64,000 nt of DNA from the NCBI RefSeq assembly GCF_009467825.1, contig NZ_WIOK01000001.1, positions 248,001 through 312,000 on the forward strand, written 5' to 3'. The number at the start of each line of letters is the position of its first letter. Position 1 is the first letter of the stretch. Positions 1 through 8,671 of this stretch are shown here, piece after piece. The stretch is from Cyclobacterium xiamenense. Its GTDB lineage: Bacteria > Bacteroidota > Bacteroidia > Cytophagales > Cyclobacteriaceae. Below the pieces are notes generated by a model. It ran no database searches, was not told the DNA's origin, and saw only the letters and a program-made list of their open reading frames with translations. A program made the translations under genes and the position numbers.

Positions 1-1
1 C

Positions 2-715
2 AACAAGGAGATTAGCGAAAGCATATTTGGTAAACTAGCAATGCTGGCCTCCGATTACCAGACGCAGATTCAGGTAAGTGCCTATACCTACAGTCCGGTA
101 GGCATGCAGGGGGTGCAAACCATTGGATTTGAACTGGCAGAAGACTTGCCGGAGGCGGATCATGTGTTTGTACCTGCAGGTGGAGGAGGTCTTGCCCTGG
201 CTATTTGCAGGGGATATCAACTATGGAAGCATAGGCAACCTGAATTTAAGCTCCCAAAAATCCATTGTGTACAGCCGGAGGGCAACAATACCATTGCCGG
301 AAATTTACGGGCAGGTTTGGAACATGCCCAGGCCGTGGAAAATGCCTTTACCCGGGTAAGTGGACTGCAAGTGGCCAGCGTCATCGACGGAAACGAAACC
401 TTGCAGGCCTGCCGGCTCTCCGGAGGAAATGGATACCTGGTGTCTGACGAGGATGTCTTTGACGCGCAGCGAATACTGGCACAGTGTGAGGGCGTTTTTG
501 CGGAACCAGCCGGTGCTGTTGCGCTGGCAGGATGGAGAAAATCCTTAAAACTCGGAGAAATGTCTGCAGATGAAAAGTCCGTTTGTATTATTACTGGGAA
601 CGGCTTTAAAGATCCGCCTTCTGTAGCAGCAATGACCGCAGCGAATCCTCTCCATTTTCTGGATAATGTAGGCGAATTAGAAAACTATTTTAAAAGTAAC
701 GAATCGAATCAGTAA
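2..715 (+). CDS. PLP-dependent threonine synthase/dehydratase-like enzyme, 5' end cut off
   Basis: Fold type II pyridoxal-phosphate enzyme, only the C-terminal part present; the reading frame is already open at base 2, so the N-terminus with the Schiff-base lysine lies outside the window. The glycine-rich phosphate loop GGGG (bases 179-190), the EPAGA segment and a TGNGFKD motif near the C-terminus are typical of the threonine synthase / serine-threonine dehydratase / diaminopropionate lyase group. The exact substrate cannot be read. It sits 9 bp before a DHDPS-family gene and a RidA gene lies three genes on; RidA proteins clear the enamines and imines that such PLP lyases release, so an elimination reaction in a catabolic pathway is more likely than threonine synthesis. 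That last point is inference. Confidence 0.8.
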   Translation, partial: NKEISESIFGKLAMLASDYQTQIQVSAYTYSPVGMQGVQTIGFELAEDLPEADHVFVPAGGGGLALAICRGYQLWKHRQPEFKLPKIHCVQPEGNNTIAGNLRAGLEHAQAVENAFTRVSGLQVASVIDGNETLQACRLSGGNGYLVSDEDVFDAQRILAQCEGVFAEPAGAVALAGWRKSLKLGEMSADEKSVCIITGNGFKDPPSVAAMTAANPLHFLDNVGELENYFKSNESNQ

Positions 716-724
716 CAAATCACC

Positions 725-1651
725 ATGGATGAACGACTAAAAGGGGTGTGGCCGGCGTTATTGACCCCCATGAATGAAGCAGGTAGACCGGATATCGCTG
801 AGCTAGAAAAATGGCTGGATGTACTCATCTCGCAAGGCATGGATGGACTCTATTTGCTGGGATCCACCGGACAAGGATTCCTATTAGGGGAGGCGGAAAG
901 AAAGAAGGTTACGGAGGTGGCTGCTTCGGTGAACGGAGGCCAGGTGCCCCTGATCATACAGGTTGGTTCCATGACTACCGGCGAATCGGTTCGCCTGGCG
1001 CAGCATGCGGCTGGCTGCAACGTAGATGGGATTTCGTCCGTCGCACCGGTATATTACGGATCCTCCGATGGGAGTTCCGCCATGGCTTTGAAGCACTACG
1101 AATCGATTGCAAGTGCTACCGATCTGCCATTTTTTCCGTACCAATTGGGAACAAGCGGTTTTTCTGATGGATTGGTTGGATTTGTCAATAAATTGCTTCA
1201 ACTCCCCAACATGGCAGGCATGAAGCTAACAACCAACAATCTGCTGGAAATAAGTACCATTTCTTACAGTTCCCGGGGAAAGCTGACGCTTTTCAGTGGA
1301 GCGGATGAGCTCATGTGCCATGCGGCCCTTTGCGGGACATCCGGGGCGATTGGTTCTTTTTACAATGTATTTGGACCCGAGTGCCAGTTTGTTCGTAACT
1401 CCTTTATGGAAGGAAATGTGGCCCTGGCAACCGATTTTATGTTGATTTTTCAGGAAATGATCGCGGAGGTCTTGCCGAATGTCTGGACGTTTTTTCGTCA
1501 GGCCATCCGGCTCCGGTATGAGGTGGACATCGGCCCGGCGATCCCGCCGGTTGGCAATACCAACCGTCCCTGGAAAGAAGAAAAAGTGGTCGCCCTGCTG
1601 GAGCGGATCATCAATGCAGCAAAAGTCAACGAACCCAACGAATCAAAATGA
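725..1651 (+). CDS. DHDPS/N-acetylneuraminate lyase family aldolase
   Basis: Class I aldolase or dehydratase of the DapA/NanA family, 308 residues, the normal length. Visible are the substrate-carboxylate loop GSTGQG (residues 46-51; most members have GSTGE or GTTGE, so Gln replaces the usual Glu), the probable catalytic Tyr139 in FPYQ, and the Schiff-base Lys167 in AGMKLT. The YNVP/YNIP context of true DapA or NanA around the Tyr is missing, so the substrate is probably a different 2-oxo acid. ATG follows the upstream stop by 9 bp and its own stop overlaps the next ATG, so it is translated as part of the operon. Housekeeping lysine synthesis is unlikely given the neighbours. Confidence 0.88.
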   Translation: MDERLKGVWPALLTPMNEAGRPDIAELEKWLDVLISQGMDGLYLLGSTGQGFLLGEAERKKVTEVAASVNGGQVPLIIQVGSMTTGESVRLAQHAAGCNVDGISSVAPVYYGSSDGSSAMALKHYESIASATDLPFFPYQLGTSGFSDGLVGFVNKLLQLPNMAGMKLTTNNLLEISTISYSSRGKLTLFSGADELMCHAALCGTSGAIGSFYNVFGPECQFVRNSFMEGNVALATDFMLIFQEMIAEVLPNVWTFFRQAIRLRYEVDIGPAIPPVGNTNRPWKEEKVVALLERIINAAKVNEPNESK

Positions 1652-2307
1652 AAGAAGTAAGCTATTCCCTGAAAGAAATCGAAGAAAACCTCTACGTCGC
1701 AGTTATTTCGGATGCACTGGACGCATTGGGGTACCCCAATCAGTCGCCCGAGGGGGAATTTTCCATTCAGGTTGGAAAAACCCGGTTGGCAGGTAGGTGT
1801 AAAACCACGCTATGGTCGGACATGTACCACACGGACCCAAACCCCTACGAATTGGAGTTAAAGGCCGTAGACGATTGCATGCCAGGTGACGTTTTCATTG
1901 CAGCAGCAGCAGGTTCCAGCCGATCGGGCATCTGGGGAGAACTGCTTTCCACGGCGGCAAAAAACCGGGGATGTGTTGGAGCTCTGGTGGACGGTTGCAT
2001 TCGGGACATAGCAAAAATCCGAGACATGGGTTTCACCGTTTTTGCAAAAGGGAAACGGGTGTATGACAGCCAAAACCGGCAACGTGTAGTGGCCATCGAT
2101 GTTCCTGTCGAAATCGGCGGTGTACGTTTTTGCTCGGGAGATTTGGTAGTATGTGACGAAGACGGGGTGGTGGTGGTGCCTCAGAAAGTGGAGGGGCTGG
2201 TGCTGACCAATGCCATGCAAAAGGTGCATGCCGAAAATACCAGTAGAAAAGCGATAAAAAATGGGATGAAGGCCACGGAGGTCTATAAAAAATATGGCAT
2301 TCTTTGA
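1648..2307 (+). CDS. RraA-family aldolase/decarboxylase
   Basis: RraA-like protein (219 residues), a family that includes class II 4-hydroxy-4-methyl-2-oxoglutarate aldolases and oxaloacetate decarboxylases as well as the RNase E regulator RraA. The signature GALVDGCIRD (residues 111-120) supplies the metal- and substrate-binding Arg119 and Asp120, and WGELLS (96-101) corresponds to the pyruvate-binding loop. Bacteroidota sugar-acid and aromatic catabolic operons often carry such enzymes, and the setting favours an enzyme over an RNase regulator. It overlaps the previous gene by 4 bp (ATGA), indicating translational coupling. Two pyruvate-type aldolase families side by side suggest sequential carbon-carbon cleavage or decarboxylation of a 2-oxo acid intermediate; that is inference. 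Confidence 0.85.
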   Translation: MKEVSYSLKEIEENLYVAVISDALDALGYPNQSPEGEFSIQVGKTRLAGRCKTTLWSDMYHTDPNPYELELKAVDDCMPGDVFIAAAAGSSRSGIWGELLSTAAKNRGCVGALVDGCIRDIAKIRDMGFTVFAKGKRVYDSQNRQRVVAIDVPVEIGGVRFCSGDLVVCDEDGVVVVPQKVEGLVLTNAMQKVHAENTSRKAIKNGMKATEVYKKYGIL

Positions 2308-2353
2308 CGGGCGTACCCATTTGCACGAAAAAAAGGATTATTTTGGATAGGTT

Positions 2354-2731
2354 ATGAAAAAAGAAGTTATTTCAGGGGAAGGAGTACCCCAAAGCACATT
2401 GCCGTTCTCACCGGCACTAAAAGTCAATCAGCTGGTATTTGTTTCAGGCCAGGCCTCTGTGGACGAACAGGGAAAAATCGTTTCAGACGATTTTGAGGGA
2501 GAAGTACGACGATCGTTTGAAAATGCCCGAAAAATTCTTGCAGCGGCGGGTCTTGACTTTAGCCACGTGGTGCAGGTGAGGAACTATGTGGCCAGACAGG
2601 AAGATCTGGCAACTTTCAACCAACTTTACACCGACTATTTTCAACCGCCCTACCCCGCTCGAACAACCTTGATCGGCTGTCTGGGCAACTTGTTGAAGTT
2701 TGAAGTAGATTTGATTGCCTATGCAGAATAA
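2354..2731 (+). CDS. RidA/YjgF family imine deaminase
   Basis: 125 residues, full length for the family. RidA trimers hydrolyse reactive enamines and imines such as 2-aminoacrylate to the keto acid and ammonia. Arg103 in the PARTT segment matches the conserved substrate-carboxylate Arg, and Glu117 in KFEVDLIA matches the conserved Glu near the C-terminus. The cysteine two residues after the Arg in archetypal RidA is not present here (Thr105), placing it in a Rid subgroup other than the archetype. A 46-bp gap separates it from the RraA gene, and the next gene starts inside its 3' end. Its presence next to a PLP lyase supports an amino-compound substrate for the operon. Confidence 0.9.
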   Translation: MKKEVISGEGVPQSTLPFSPALKVNQLVFVSGQASVDEQGKIVSDDFEGEVRRSFENARKILAAAGLDFSHVVQVRNYVARQEDLATFNQLYTDYFQPPYPARTTLIGCLGNLLKFEVDLIAYAE

Positions 2732-5075
2732 GCGTCCAATGCGGGTCGGTCTTTTGGGTATTTACCACGAGTCCAATACCTTTCTGGAAAAGCAGACGAC
2801 CAGGGAGGATTTCGAAAACGGACACCTGCTCTATGGGGCTGCGCTCTTAGAAGAGTACCGGGATGCCTACCACGAAATCGGGGGTATGGTGGAGGTAATG
2901 GATAGCGAGCCGGATTTTGAAATCGTGCCACTTTTTTATGCGGAGGCTACCCCTGGAGGTAGTTTGTCAGAAGATGTCACCGATTTTCTACTGGCGGAAG
3001 TAAGAAATCTACTGACCGGATCGCTCCCGCTGGATGGTTTATTGGTGGTGCCGCATGGGGCGGCTGTGAGTGCGGTATACACCGATTTTGACGGATATTG
3101 GCTAGGCATGGCGCGGGAAATCCTTGGCCCCAAGCTACCCATAATAGGGACCATTGATCCGCACTGCAACCTTAGCTACGAGATGGTGGCAGCAGTAAAC
3201 GCCCTCGTGGCCTATAAAACCAACCCGCACGTGGATCAGCGAGCGGTGGGAAGGGAAGCGGCGAGTTTACTGGTAGGGGCATTAAAAGGCCAAATATCTC
3301 CAACAATGCACGCCATTCAGTGCCGGTTTGCCATAAGCATAGAAATGCAGCATACGGCATCCAGTCCCTGTAAGGAACTGTACCAGGTGGCCAAAGAGAT
3401 AGCCAAACAGTCAGCCATCCTTTCTACCAGTATTGTCTTGGGCTTTCCTTATGCAGATGTGCCGGAAATGGGCACCAGTTTTATCGTCATCGCTGATAGG
3501 GTAGACCATGCTGCGAGAGCCGGCTTGCATAAGCTGAACGAGTATGCCCTGGAAAACCACCAGAAGTTTTCGGGAACCAAAATGGACCTGGATGACCTGC
3601 CAGCGGCCATGCGGCAGGCACAAAAACCCCTGCTGCTTTTGGATATGGGTGATAATGTGGGTGGAGGCGGCCCCGGAGACAGTACATTCTTGCTGGAATT
3701 ATTGGAGGAATCCCCGGATACGAACGGATTTATGTGTATATGCGACCCGGAAGCGGTCGCGACGATTCGGGATAGCCCGGGTTCCGGGTTCATTTCGCTC
3801 ACCATCGGCGGCAAGACGGACCGACTTCACGGGAAACCGCAGAAAATGGCCGTCAAATTATTGGGCATGGTGGATGGGAAGTTCAGCGAAAAAGAACCCA
3901 GGCATGGCGGACAGGTGCATTTCACGATGGGGGAAACGGCTATTGTCAAAACTCGGGGGGGAAATACCCTGATGCTGACATCCTTGCGAACAGTTCCGTT
4001 TAGTTTACAACAGTTGGTGCATTTTGGAATAGACCCGGCACAGTTTGAGATTTTAGTAGCAAAGGGGGTACAGGCTCCCCTGGCCGCATACCAGGCAGTT
4101 TGTAAAAGCGTCATTCGTGTCAATACGCCTGGGGTCACCTGCGCAGACATGCGTCAATTTGTGTATCGAAACCGGAGACATCCCCTGTTTCCCCTGGATG
4201 TGCTTTCGTTTCCCAAGGGACGCGGAGCAGGTTTGCCAGAGCCGGCCCAGGTGAAACCTGAATTGCTCCACAATTGGGAATATTATACAGAGGGGCCGGT
4301 GGTCGGTAGCGAAGGAAGCGTGTATTTTACCGATCTGCTCGGAAAGCATATTTTAAAGTACGAAAAGGGTTCGGTTTCACATTGGGCCGACGGGAACCGT
4401 CCCAATGGTCAGGCCATCCTTCCCGGAGGGGACCATTTGGTCTGTGATAGCGGTTCCGGGCACGTGGTGCGCTACGCGGCAGACGGAAAACGTATCGGTG
4501 CGGTTTCCCCGGAAAGGATCGATGGGGAAAGGGTACATTGTCCGAACGACATTTCGCTGGATTCCGGCAAAGGTTTTTATTTTTCGGATTCGGTACGCGA
4601 AGTGGGCAGGGTGTATTTCGTCGGATGGGACGGTTCGGCTCACTGTGTTGCAAAAAATCTGGATTATCCAAATGGGCTCTTTTTTCTGCGAGAATCGCAG
4701 GTATTGTGGGTTGCAGAAAGCTATAAAAATCGCATTTTGAAATTTGACCTGAAACTCCCTGCGGATCATCCAGATTATCGGCAGGTTTTTGCATCCCTAC
4801 CCTACCATCCTACCAATCGGCTGACCGGAAATCTCCCGGATGGATTGGCTATGGATGCCAAGGAGCGCCTCTGGGTTGCGCATTATGGCATGCAGGCCGT
4901 TCAGGTCCTTTCACGAGAAGGGAAATTGCTGGCAACCTACGATTCAGGTATCCCTTTGACCAGTAATCTTTGTTTTGTGGATGACGAGGTTTGGATCACA
5001 GGTGGGTTTTCCGAACCTGGACCGGGAAGCCTGACAAAATTAAATGTAGGCATTGAAGGATACCCGATTAGTTGA
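2721..5075 (+). CDS. M81 (MlrC-like) metalloamidohydrolase fused to SMP-30/gluconolactonase domain
   Basis: Two enzymes in one chain of 784 residues. Residues ~7-500 are an M81/MlrC (microcystinase C) family protein: HESNT (16-20), PHG (111-113), DPHCN (146-150), NPH (168-170) and the DMGDN-GGGG-PGD segment (308-320) are the family's metal and active-site signatures. Residues ~515-784 form a six-bladed SMP-30/gluconolactonase propeller with metal ligands in place: Glu524 (TEGP), Asn609 (CPND), Asn651 (YPNG), Asp707 (LPDG). The first domain would hydrolyse an amide or ring bond, the second a lactone. I chose ATG 2721 (overlapping ridA by 11 bp); TTG 2715 and ATG 2739 are alternatives. No signal peptide, so cytoplasmic. 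The fusion suggests channelling between two ring-opening steps. Confidence 0.85.
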   Translation: MQNKRPMRVGLLGIYHESNTFLEKQTTREDFENGHLLYGAALLEEYRDAYHEIGGMVEVMDSEPDFEIVPLFYAEATPGGSLSEDVTDFLLAEVRNLLTGSLPLDGLLVVPHGAAVSAVYTDFDGYWLGMAREILGPKLPIIGTIDPHCNLSYEMVAAVNALVAYKTNPHVDQRAVGREAASLLVGALKGQISPTMHAIQCRFAISIEMQHTASSPCKELYQVAKEIAKQSAILSTSIVLGFPYADVPEMGTSFIVIADRVDHAARAGLHKLNEYALENHQKFSGTKMDLDDLPAAMRQAQKPLLLLDMGDNVGGGGPGDSTFLLELLEESPDTNGFMCICDPEAVATIRDSPGSGFISLTIGGKTDRLHGKPQKMAVKLLGMVDGKFSEKEPRHGGQVHFTMGETAIVKTRGGNTLMLTSLRTVPFSLQQLVHFGIDPAQFEILVAKGVQAPLAAYQAVCKSVIRVNTPGVTCADMRQFVYRNRRHPLFPLDVLSFPKGRGAGLPEPAQVKPELLHNWEYYTEGPVVGSEGSVYFTDLLGKHILKYEKGSVSHWADGNRPNGQAILPGGDHLVCDSGSGHVVRYAADGKRIGAVSPERIDGERVHCPNDISLDSGKGFYFSDSVREVGRVYFVGWDGSAHCVAKNLDYPNGLFFLRESQVLWVAESYKNRILKFDLKLPADHPDYRQVFASLPYHPTNRLTGNLPDGLAMDAKERLWVAHYGMQAVQVLSREGKLLATYDSGIPLTSNLCFVDDEVWITGGFSEPGPGSLTKLNVGIEGYPIS

Positions 5076-6113
5076 ATGAAAAAGCAGGAAAGTAGGATAT
5101 CCGTCGGAATCATTGGGGCTGGAAATTTCAGTACGCGGCACATCGAAGCCATTCGGCGGGTTCCACAGCTCCGGCTGGCAGCTATCTGTAGGCGGGATGC
5201 CCCGTCGCTGGTTCAACTGATGAAAATGTACCAAGTGGAAGGAACTACCGACTACCGCCAACTTCTGGAAAATCCCGGAATAGATGCCCTGTTGATTGCT
5301 ACCCCCCATCACCTCCATGCCGAAATAGCTGTTGCTGCAGCCCATGCGGGCAAACATATTCTCCTCGAGAAACCGATGGCAACCCGTTGGACGGACTGTC
5401 TCGCCATCTACGATGCTTGCAAAAAAAATAGGGTAACATTGATGCTCGCCCAGGTAGGGCAGTTTACGCCGGCATTTTTGGCGGCAAAGCGTTTTTTGCA
5501 CTCGGGTGAGCTGGGAACCATTCGTGCCGCCCATGCCGTATCGGCCTCTCTTTGGAAGCACGCCGACCGGAAGGAATGGCACCTGCGAAAGGAGTCCGGC
5601 GGGGGCTACCTTTTTACCGTGGCGGTTCACCAGTTGGATGTGCTCTGTGCGTTGCTCCCCTCGGAAATTCGGCGTGTACATGCCTTGCTAGGGAATGGCT
5701 TCCATCTGGATGAAGTGGATGATAGCGGTATTCTTTCGATGAAATGCAACAACGGCCTTCAAGCCTCGCTCCATTTTTCCGGATTCAGGAATGGAGTGAA
5801 CCAGGTTGAGGTCCTACTTTACGGCGATAATGGCACATTGAAGATTGGTTTCTCCGAGGGTGCTTTTTACGGAAAAGATCAAAAATGGAAATTATTACCG
5901 GGGTCTTATACAGTGAATTGGATGGAGGAGGCGTTGGAAGCCGAGTGGAACGCCTTTGCCAATGCCGTAGTGAAGAACGAGGTTCCGCAGGTATCGGGCG
6001 AGCATGGTTTGTATTTGATGCAAGTTCTGTTTGCGGCCAAGGCTTCTGCGGCGAGTGGGAAGGAAATTATCGTACCCTCAGTTGAAACTATCACAACAAA
6101 TCACGCATCATGA
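5076..6113 (+). CDS. Gfo/Idh/MocA family NAD(P)-dependent oxidoreductase
   Basis: 345 residues. The N-terminal Rossmann fold shows GAGNFSTRH (14-22) and the family's EKP motif (98-100), whose Lys is the usual catalytic or cofactor-contact residue. The C-terminal domain has GGGYLFTVAVHQLD (175-188): His185 is kept, but the Asp normally four residues earlier is Thr181, so the proton-relay pair is altered. Members oxidise or epimerise sugars, inositols and amino-sugar derivatives. The ATG directly follows the stop of the M81-SMP-30 gene and the stop overlaps the next ATG, so it belongs to the operon. Its likely role is oxidation of the sugar-like substrate to the lactone used by the SMP-30 domain, which is inference. 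Confidence 0.88.
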   Translation: MKKQESRISVGIIGAGNFSTRHIEAIRRVPQLRLAAICRRDAPSLVQLMKMYQVEGTTDYRQLLENPGIDALLIATPHHLHAEIAVAAAHAGKHILLEKPMATRWTDCLAIYDACKKNRVTLMLAQVGQFTPAFLAAKRFLHSGELGTIRAAHAVSASLWKHADRKEWHLRKESGGGYLFTVAVHQLDVLCALLPSEIRRVHALLGNGFHLDEVDDSGILSMKCNNGLQASLHFSGFRNGVNQVEVLLYGDNGTLKIGFSEGAFYGKDQKWKLLPGSYTVNWMEEALEAEWNAFANAVVKNEVPQVSGEHGLYLMQVLFAAKASAASGKEIIVPSVETITTNHAS

Positions 6114-8668
6114 ATACGAAACCATCACCTTGGATCTTTAGCCTGTTAGTGTTGATTTTTTCGGTAAGCTCCTTGCTGGCGGGTGAAATCAATTGGCGGA
6201 ATTTTCCCCCCGTTCCAGACAAGGAAGGTTTTGCCGGAATGTTTGCCGGAGTAAGCGATGACCGCCTCATTGTGGCTGGAGGAGCGAACTTTCCTGGCAA
6301 AAGGCCCTGGGAAGGCGGGCAAAAGGTTTGGTACGACCACATTTATTTTTTAGACGCGGTGGATGGCGTCTGGCAAAAGTCCGGGCAAAAACTGCCACAG
6401 CCCCTCGCTTATGGTGTTTCGGTAACCTATGCGGATAAAGTTTGGATCATTGGCGGCAATGACGCAAGCGGACATGTAAGTCAGGTACTAACCTTGTCGT
6501 ATCAGGCTGGGGAAATTCGGATCGATACCGATTACCCACGCCTGCCGGTGCCCCTTGCCAATATGGCTGGAGCGGTAGTAGACGGGGTGCTGTACATTCA
6601 AGGTGGTCAGGAAAGCCCCGAAGGCCTGGCCAGAGAGGTGTTTTATATGCTGGACCTTCGGGATGGACGCTCCGAGATGGAGTGGCTGGCAGGCCCATCA
6701 TTTCCCGGAGTTAGCCGTATTCAGGCTGTGGCCGCCGCTCAGGAAGGAAAGTTTTACTTGTTCAGTGGCTTTCACCTGACAACGAATGAAGCCGGTGGTA
6801 ATAGCAGGGAATTGCTGCGTGATGCGTATCGATACCTTCCTGGAGCCCGGTTGGTTGATGGGAAATGGGAGCGGCTGAAAGACCTACCGCGAGGCGTCGC
6901 GGCAGCACCTTCTCCGGCTTTTAGCCTGGGTAATTCCCATATTCTGATTTCCGGAGGGCTGGACGAAAAAACGCTCACGCACTCGGATCCAGCCACACAT
7001 CCTGGGTTTTTGGACGAAATGCTGGCTTACAATAGCCGGGCAGAAGAATGGGTACAAATGGGTGCCATGCCGGGAGGGACGTCCCGAGTGACGGCACCCA
7101 CGGCGTATTGGAAGGGATACTGGATCGTACCTAACGGAGAAAAAGGTCCGGGTGTCCGATCACCGGCAGTCCTGGGGTTACAAACCCAAAACCAATTCGG
7201 ATGGGCCAATTGGACTTCTCTAGGCGTTTATCTTTGTTGCATGTTGGGAATCGGATTTTACTTTTCCAAAAGAGATAAGTCCACGGCCCAGTTTTTTCTT
7301 GCCGGAGGTCGGATTCCCTGGTGGGCAGCCGGATTAAGTATTTACGGCACCCAGTTAAGCGCGATCACCTTTATGGCCATTCCCGTGATCGTGTACGCCA
7401 CCGATTGGCGGTTGGCTTTGGGTTCCTTTATGATTTTTGCCATTGTACCGATCATCATACGGTTTTACCTGCCCTTTTTCCGTAGACTGCGTATCACGAC
7501 CGCCTATCAATACCTCGAATTGCGCTTCAACGTAAAGGTTCGTTTGCTGGGTAGTTTGACCTTTATTTTGTTGCAACTGGCCAGAATGGGGGTAGTGGTA
7601 TTTCTTCCTGCCATTGCCATTTCCTCAGTGACCGGGATGAATATTTACTTGTGCATTGCCATCATGGGCGTGTTTAGCACTGCCTATACGGTGCTGGGAG
7701 GAATGGAGGCGGTCATCTGGACGGATGTGGTGCAGGTGGTCGTGCTTTTGGGAGGAGCCTTGTTTTCCCTGTTTTTGGCCATTGGGCAAATCGACGGGGG
7801 GCTGGCACAGGTGATACAGGTGGGCGTAGCGCACGAGAAATTTACCCTGGTTGAGTGGTCCTGGGACTATACTCAATTGGTTTTTTGGGTTGCGGTGATC
7901 GGCTTTTTCTTCTTAAACCTGATTTCCTATACCTCAGACCAGGTGGTCATACAGCGGTACCTTACCGTGAAAAGCGAAGCGGAGGCGGCCAAAAGCCTCT
8001 GGACCAACGGTATCCTAACATTGCCGGGAATTTTGCTGTTTTTTGGGTTGGGTACGGTACTGTATGTCTACTACCTCAGTAATCCACAGAAAATCGGGAG
8101 TACGAATCCCGAAGAATTGCTGCCCTATTTCATCGTTGCAGAGCTTCCGGTGGGTATAGCGGGACTGGTGATCGCCGGGATATTTGCAGCGAGTATGTCT
8201 TCTCTTGATAGCAGTATGAATAGCATTGCCACCGCATACATCACCGATATCCATTCCTATTTTAATCCCCAAACGGATGATCGTAAATCCCTACGTTTGG
8301 CAAAAATTATAACCGTTCTTATGGGTCTATTCGGGACCCTCGCGGCTATGTGGATCGCCTCATCAGACGTTGGATTTATTTTTGATTTATTCCAAAAGCT
8401 GCTTGGAATGATCGGGGGAAGCCTCGCCGGGGTCTTTATGTTGGCCATCTTTACCCAACGTGCCAATGCTACCGGGGCTATCATCGGCACACTTTGCGGG
8501 GCGGGAATCACATTTATGATTAGCCGATTTAGCGATATCAACGGCTACCTTTATGGAGCGATCGGAGTTATCAGTTGTTTCGCGATCGGCTATGTTGCCA
8601 GCCTTTTTTTTCCGAAAGGAAGGAGCCAGCCGCAGGGCTATACCTACCGGTCGCTAGTAAAAAAATAA
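6110..8668 (+). CDS. Kelch mutarotase (NanM-like) fused to sodium:solute symporter
   Basis: 852 residues. A signal peptide (about 1-24) leads into a periplasmic six-bladed Kelch propeller (about 28-360) with repeated blade motifs such as IVAGG, WIIGG, YIQGG and ISGG; this is the cyclically permuted mutarotase / N-acetylneuraminate epimerase family. Residues ~366-845 are a multi-pass SSS-family (SLC5-like) sodium symporter with the typical SMSSLDSSMNS segment of the sodium-site helix (about 705). The fusion places an anomer-converting enzyme directly on the importer. The closest functional precedent is NanM working with sialic acid uptake, but other aldoses and sugar acids are possible. ATG overlaps the previous stop by 4 bp; last gene of the operon, convergent with the next gene with only 3 bp between. 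Confidence 0.88.
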   Translation: MNTKPSPWIFSLLVLIFSVSSLLAGEINWRNFPPVPDKEGFAGMFAGVSDDRLIVAGGANFPGKRPWEGGQKVWYDHIYFLDAVDGVWQKSGQKLPQPLAYGVSVTYADKVWIIGGNDASGHVSQVLTLSYQAGEIRIDTDYPRLPVPLANMAGAVVDGVLYIQGGQESPEGLAREVFYMLDLRDGRSEMEWLAGPSFPGVSRIQAVAAAQEGKFYLFSGFHLTTNEAGGNSRELLRDAYRYLPGARLVDGKWERLKDLPRGVAAAPSPAFSLGNSHILISGGLDEKTLTHSDPATHPGFLDEMLAYNSRAEEWVQMGAMPGGTSRVTAPTAYWKGYWIVPNGEKGPGVRSPAVLGLQTQNQFGWANWTSLGVYLCCMLGIGFYFSKRDKSTAQFFLAGGRIPWWAAGLSIYGTQLSAITFMAIPVIVYATDWRLALGSFMIFAIVPIIIRFYLPFFRRLRITTAYQYLELRFNVKVRLLGSLTFILLQLARMGVVVFLPAIAISSVTGMNIYLCIAIMGVFSTAYTVLGGMEAVIWTDVVQVVVLLGGALFSLFLAIGQIDGGLAQVIQVGVAHEKFTLVEWSWDYTQLVFWVAVIGFFFLNLISYTSDQVVIQRYLTVKSEAEAAKSLWTNGILTLPGILLFFGLGTVLYVYYLSNPQKIGSTNPEELLPYFIVAELPVGIAGLVIAGIFAASMSSLDSSMNSIATAYITDIHSYFNPQTDDRKSLRLAKIITVLMGLFGTLAAMWIASSDVGFIFDLFQKLLGMIGGSLAGVFMLAIFTQRANATGAIIGTLCGAGITFMISRFSDINGYLYGAIGVISCFAIGYVASLFFPKGRSQPQGYTYRSLVKK

Positions 8669-8671
8669 GGC

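Noticed and set aside
5040-5681. 213-codon minus-strand frame
   Set aside because: Antisense to the Gfo/Idh gene with no protein-like features.
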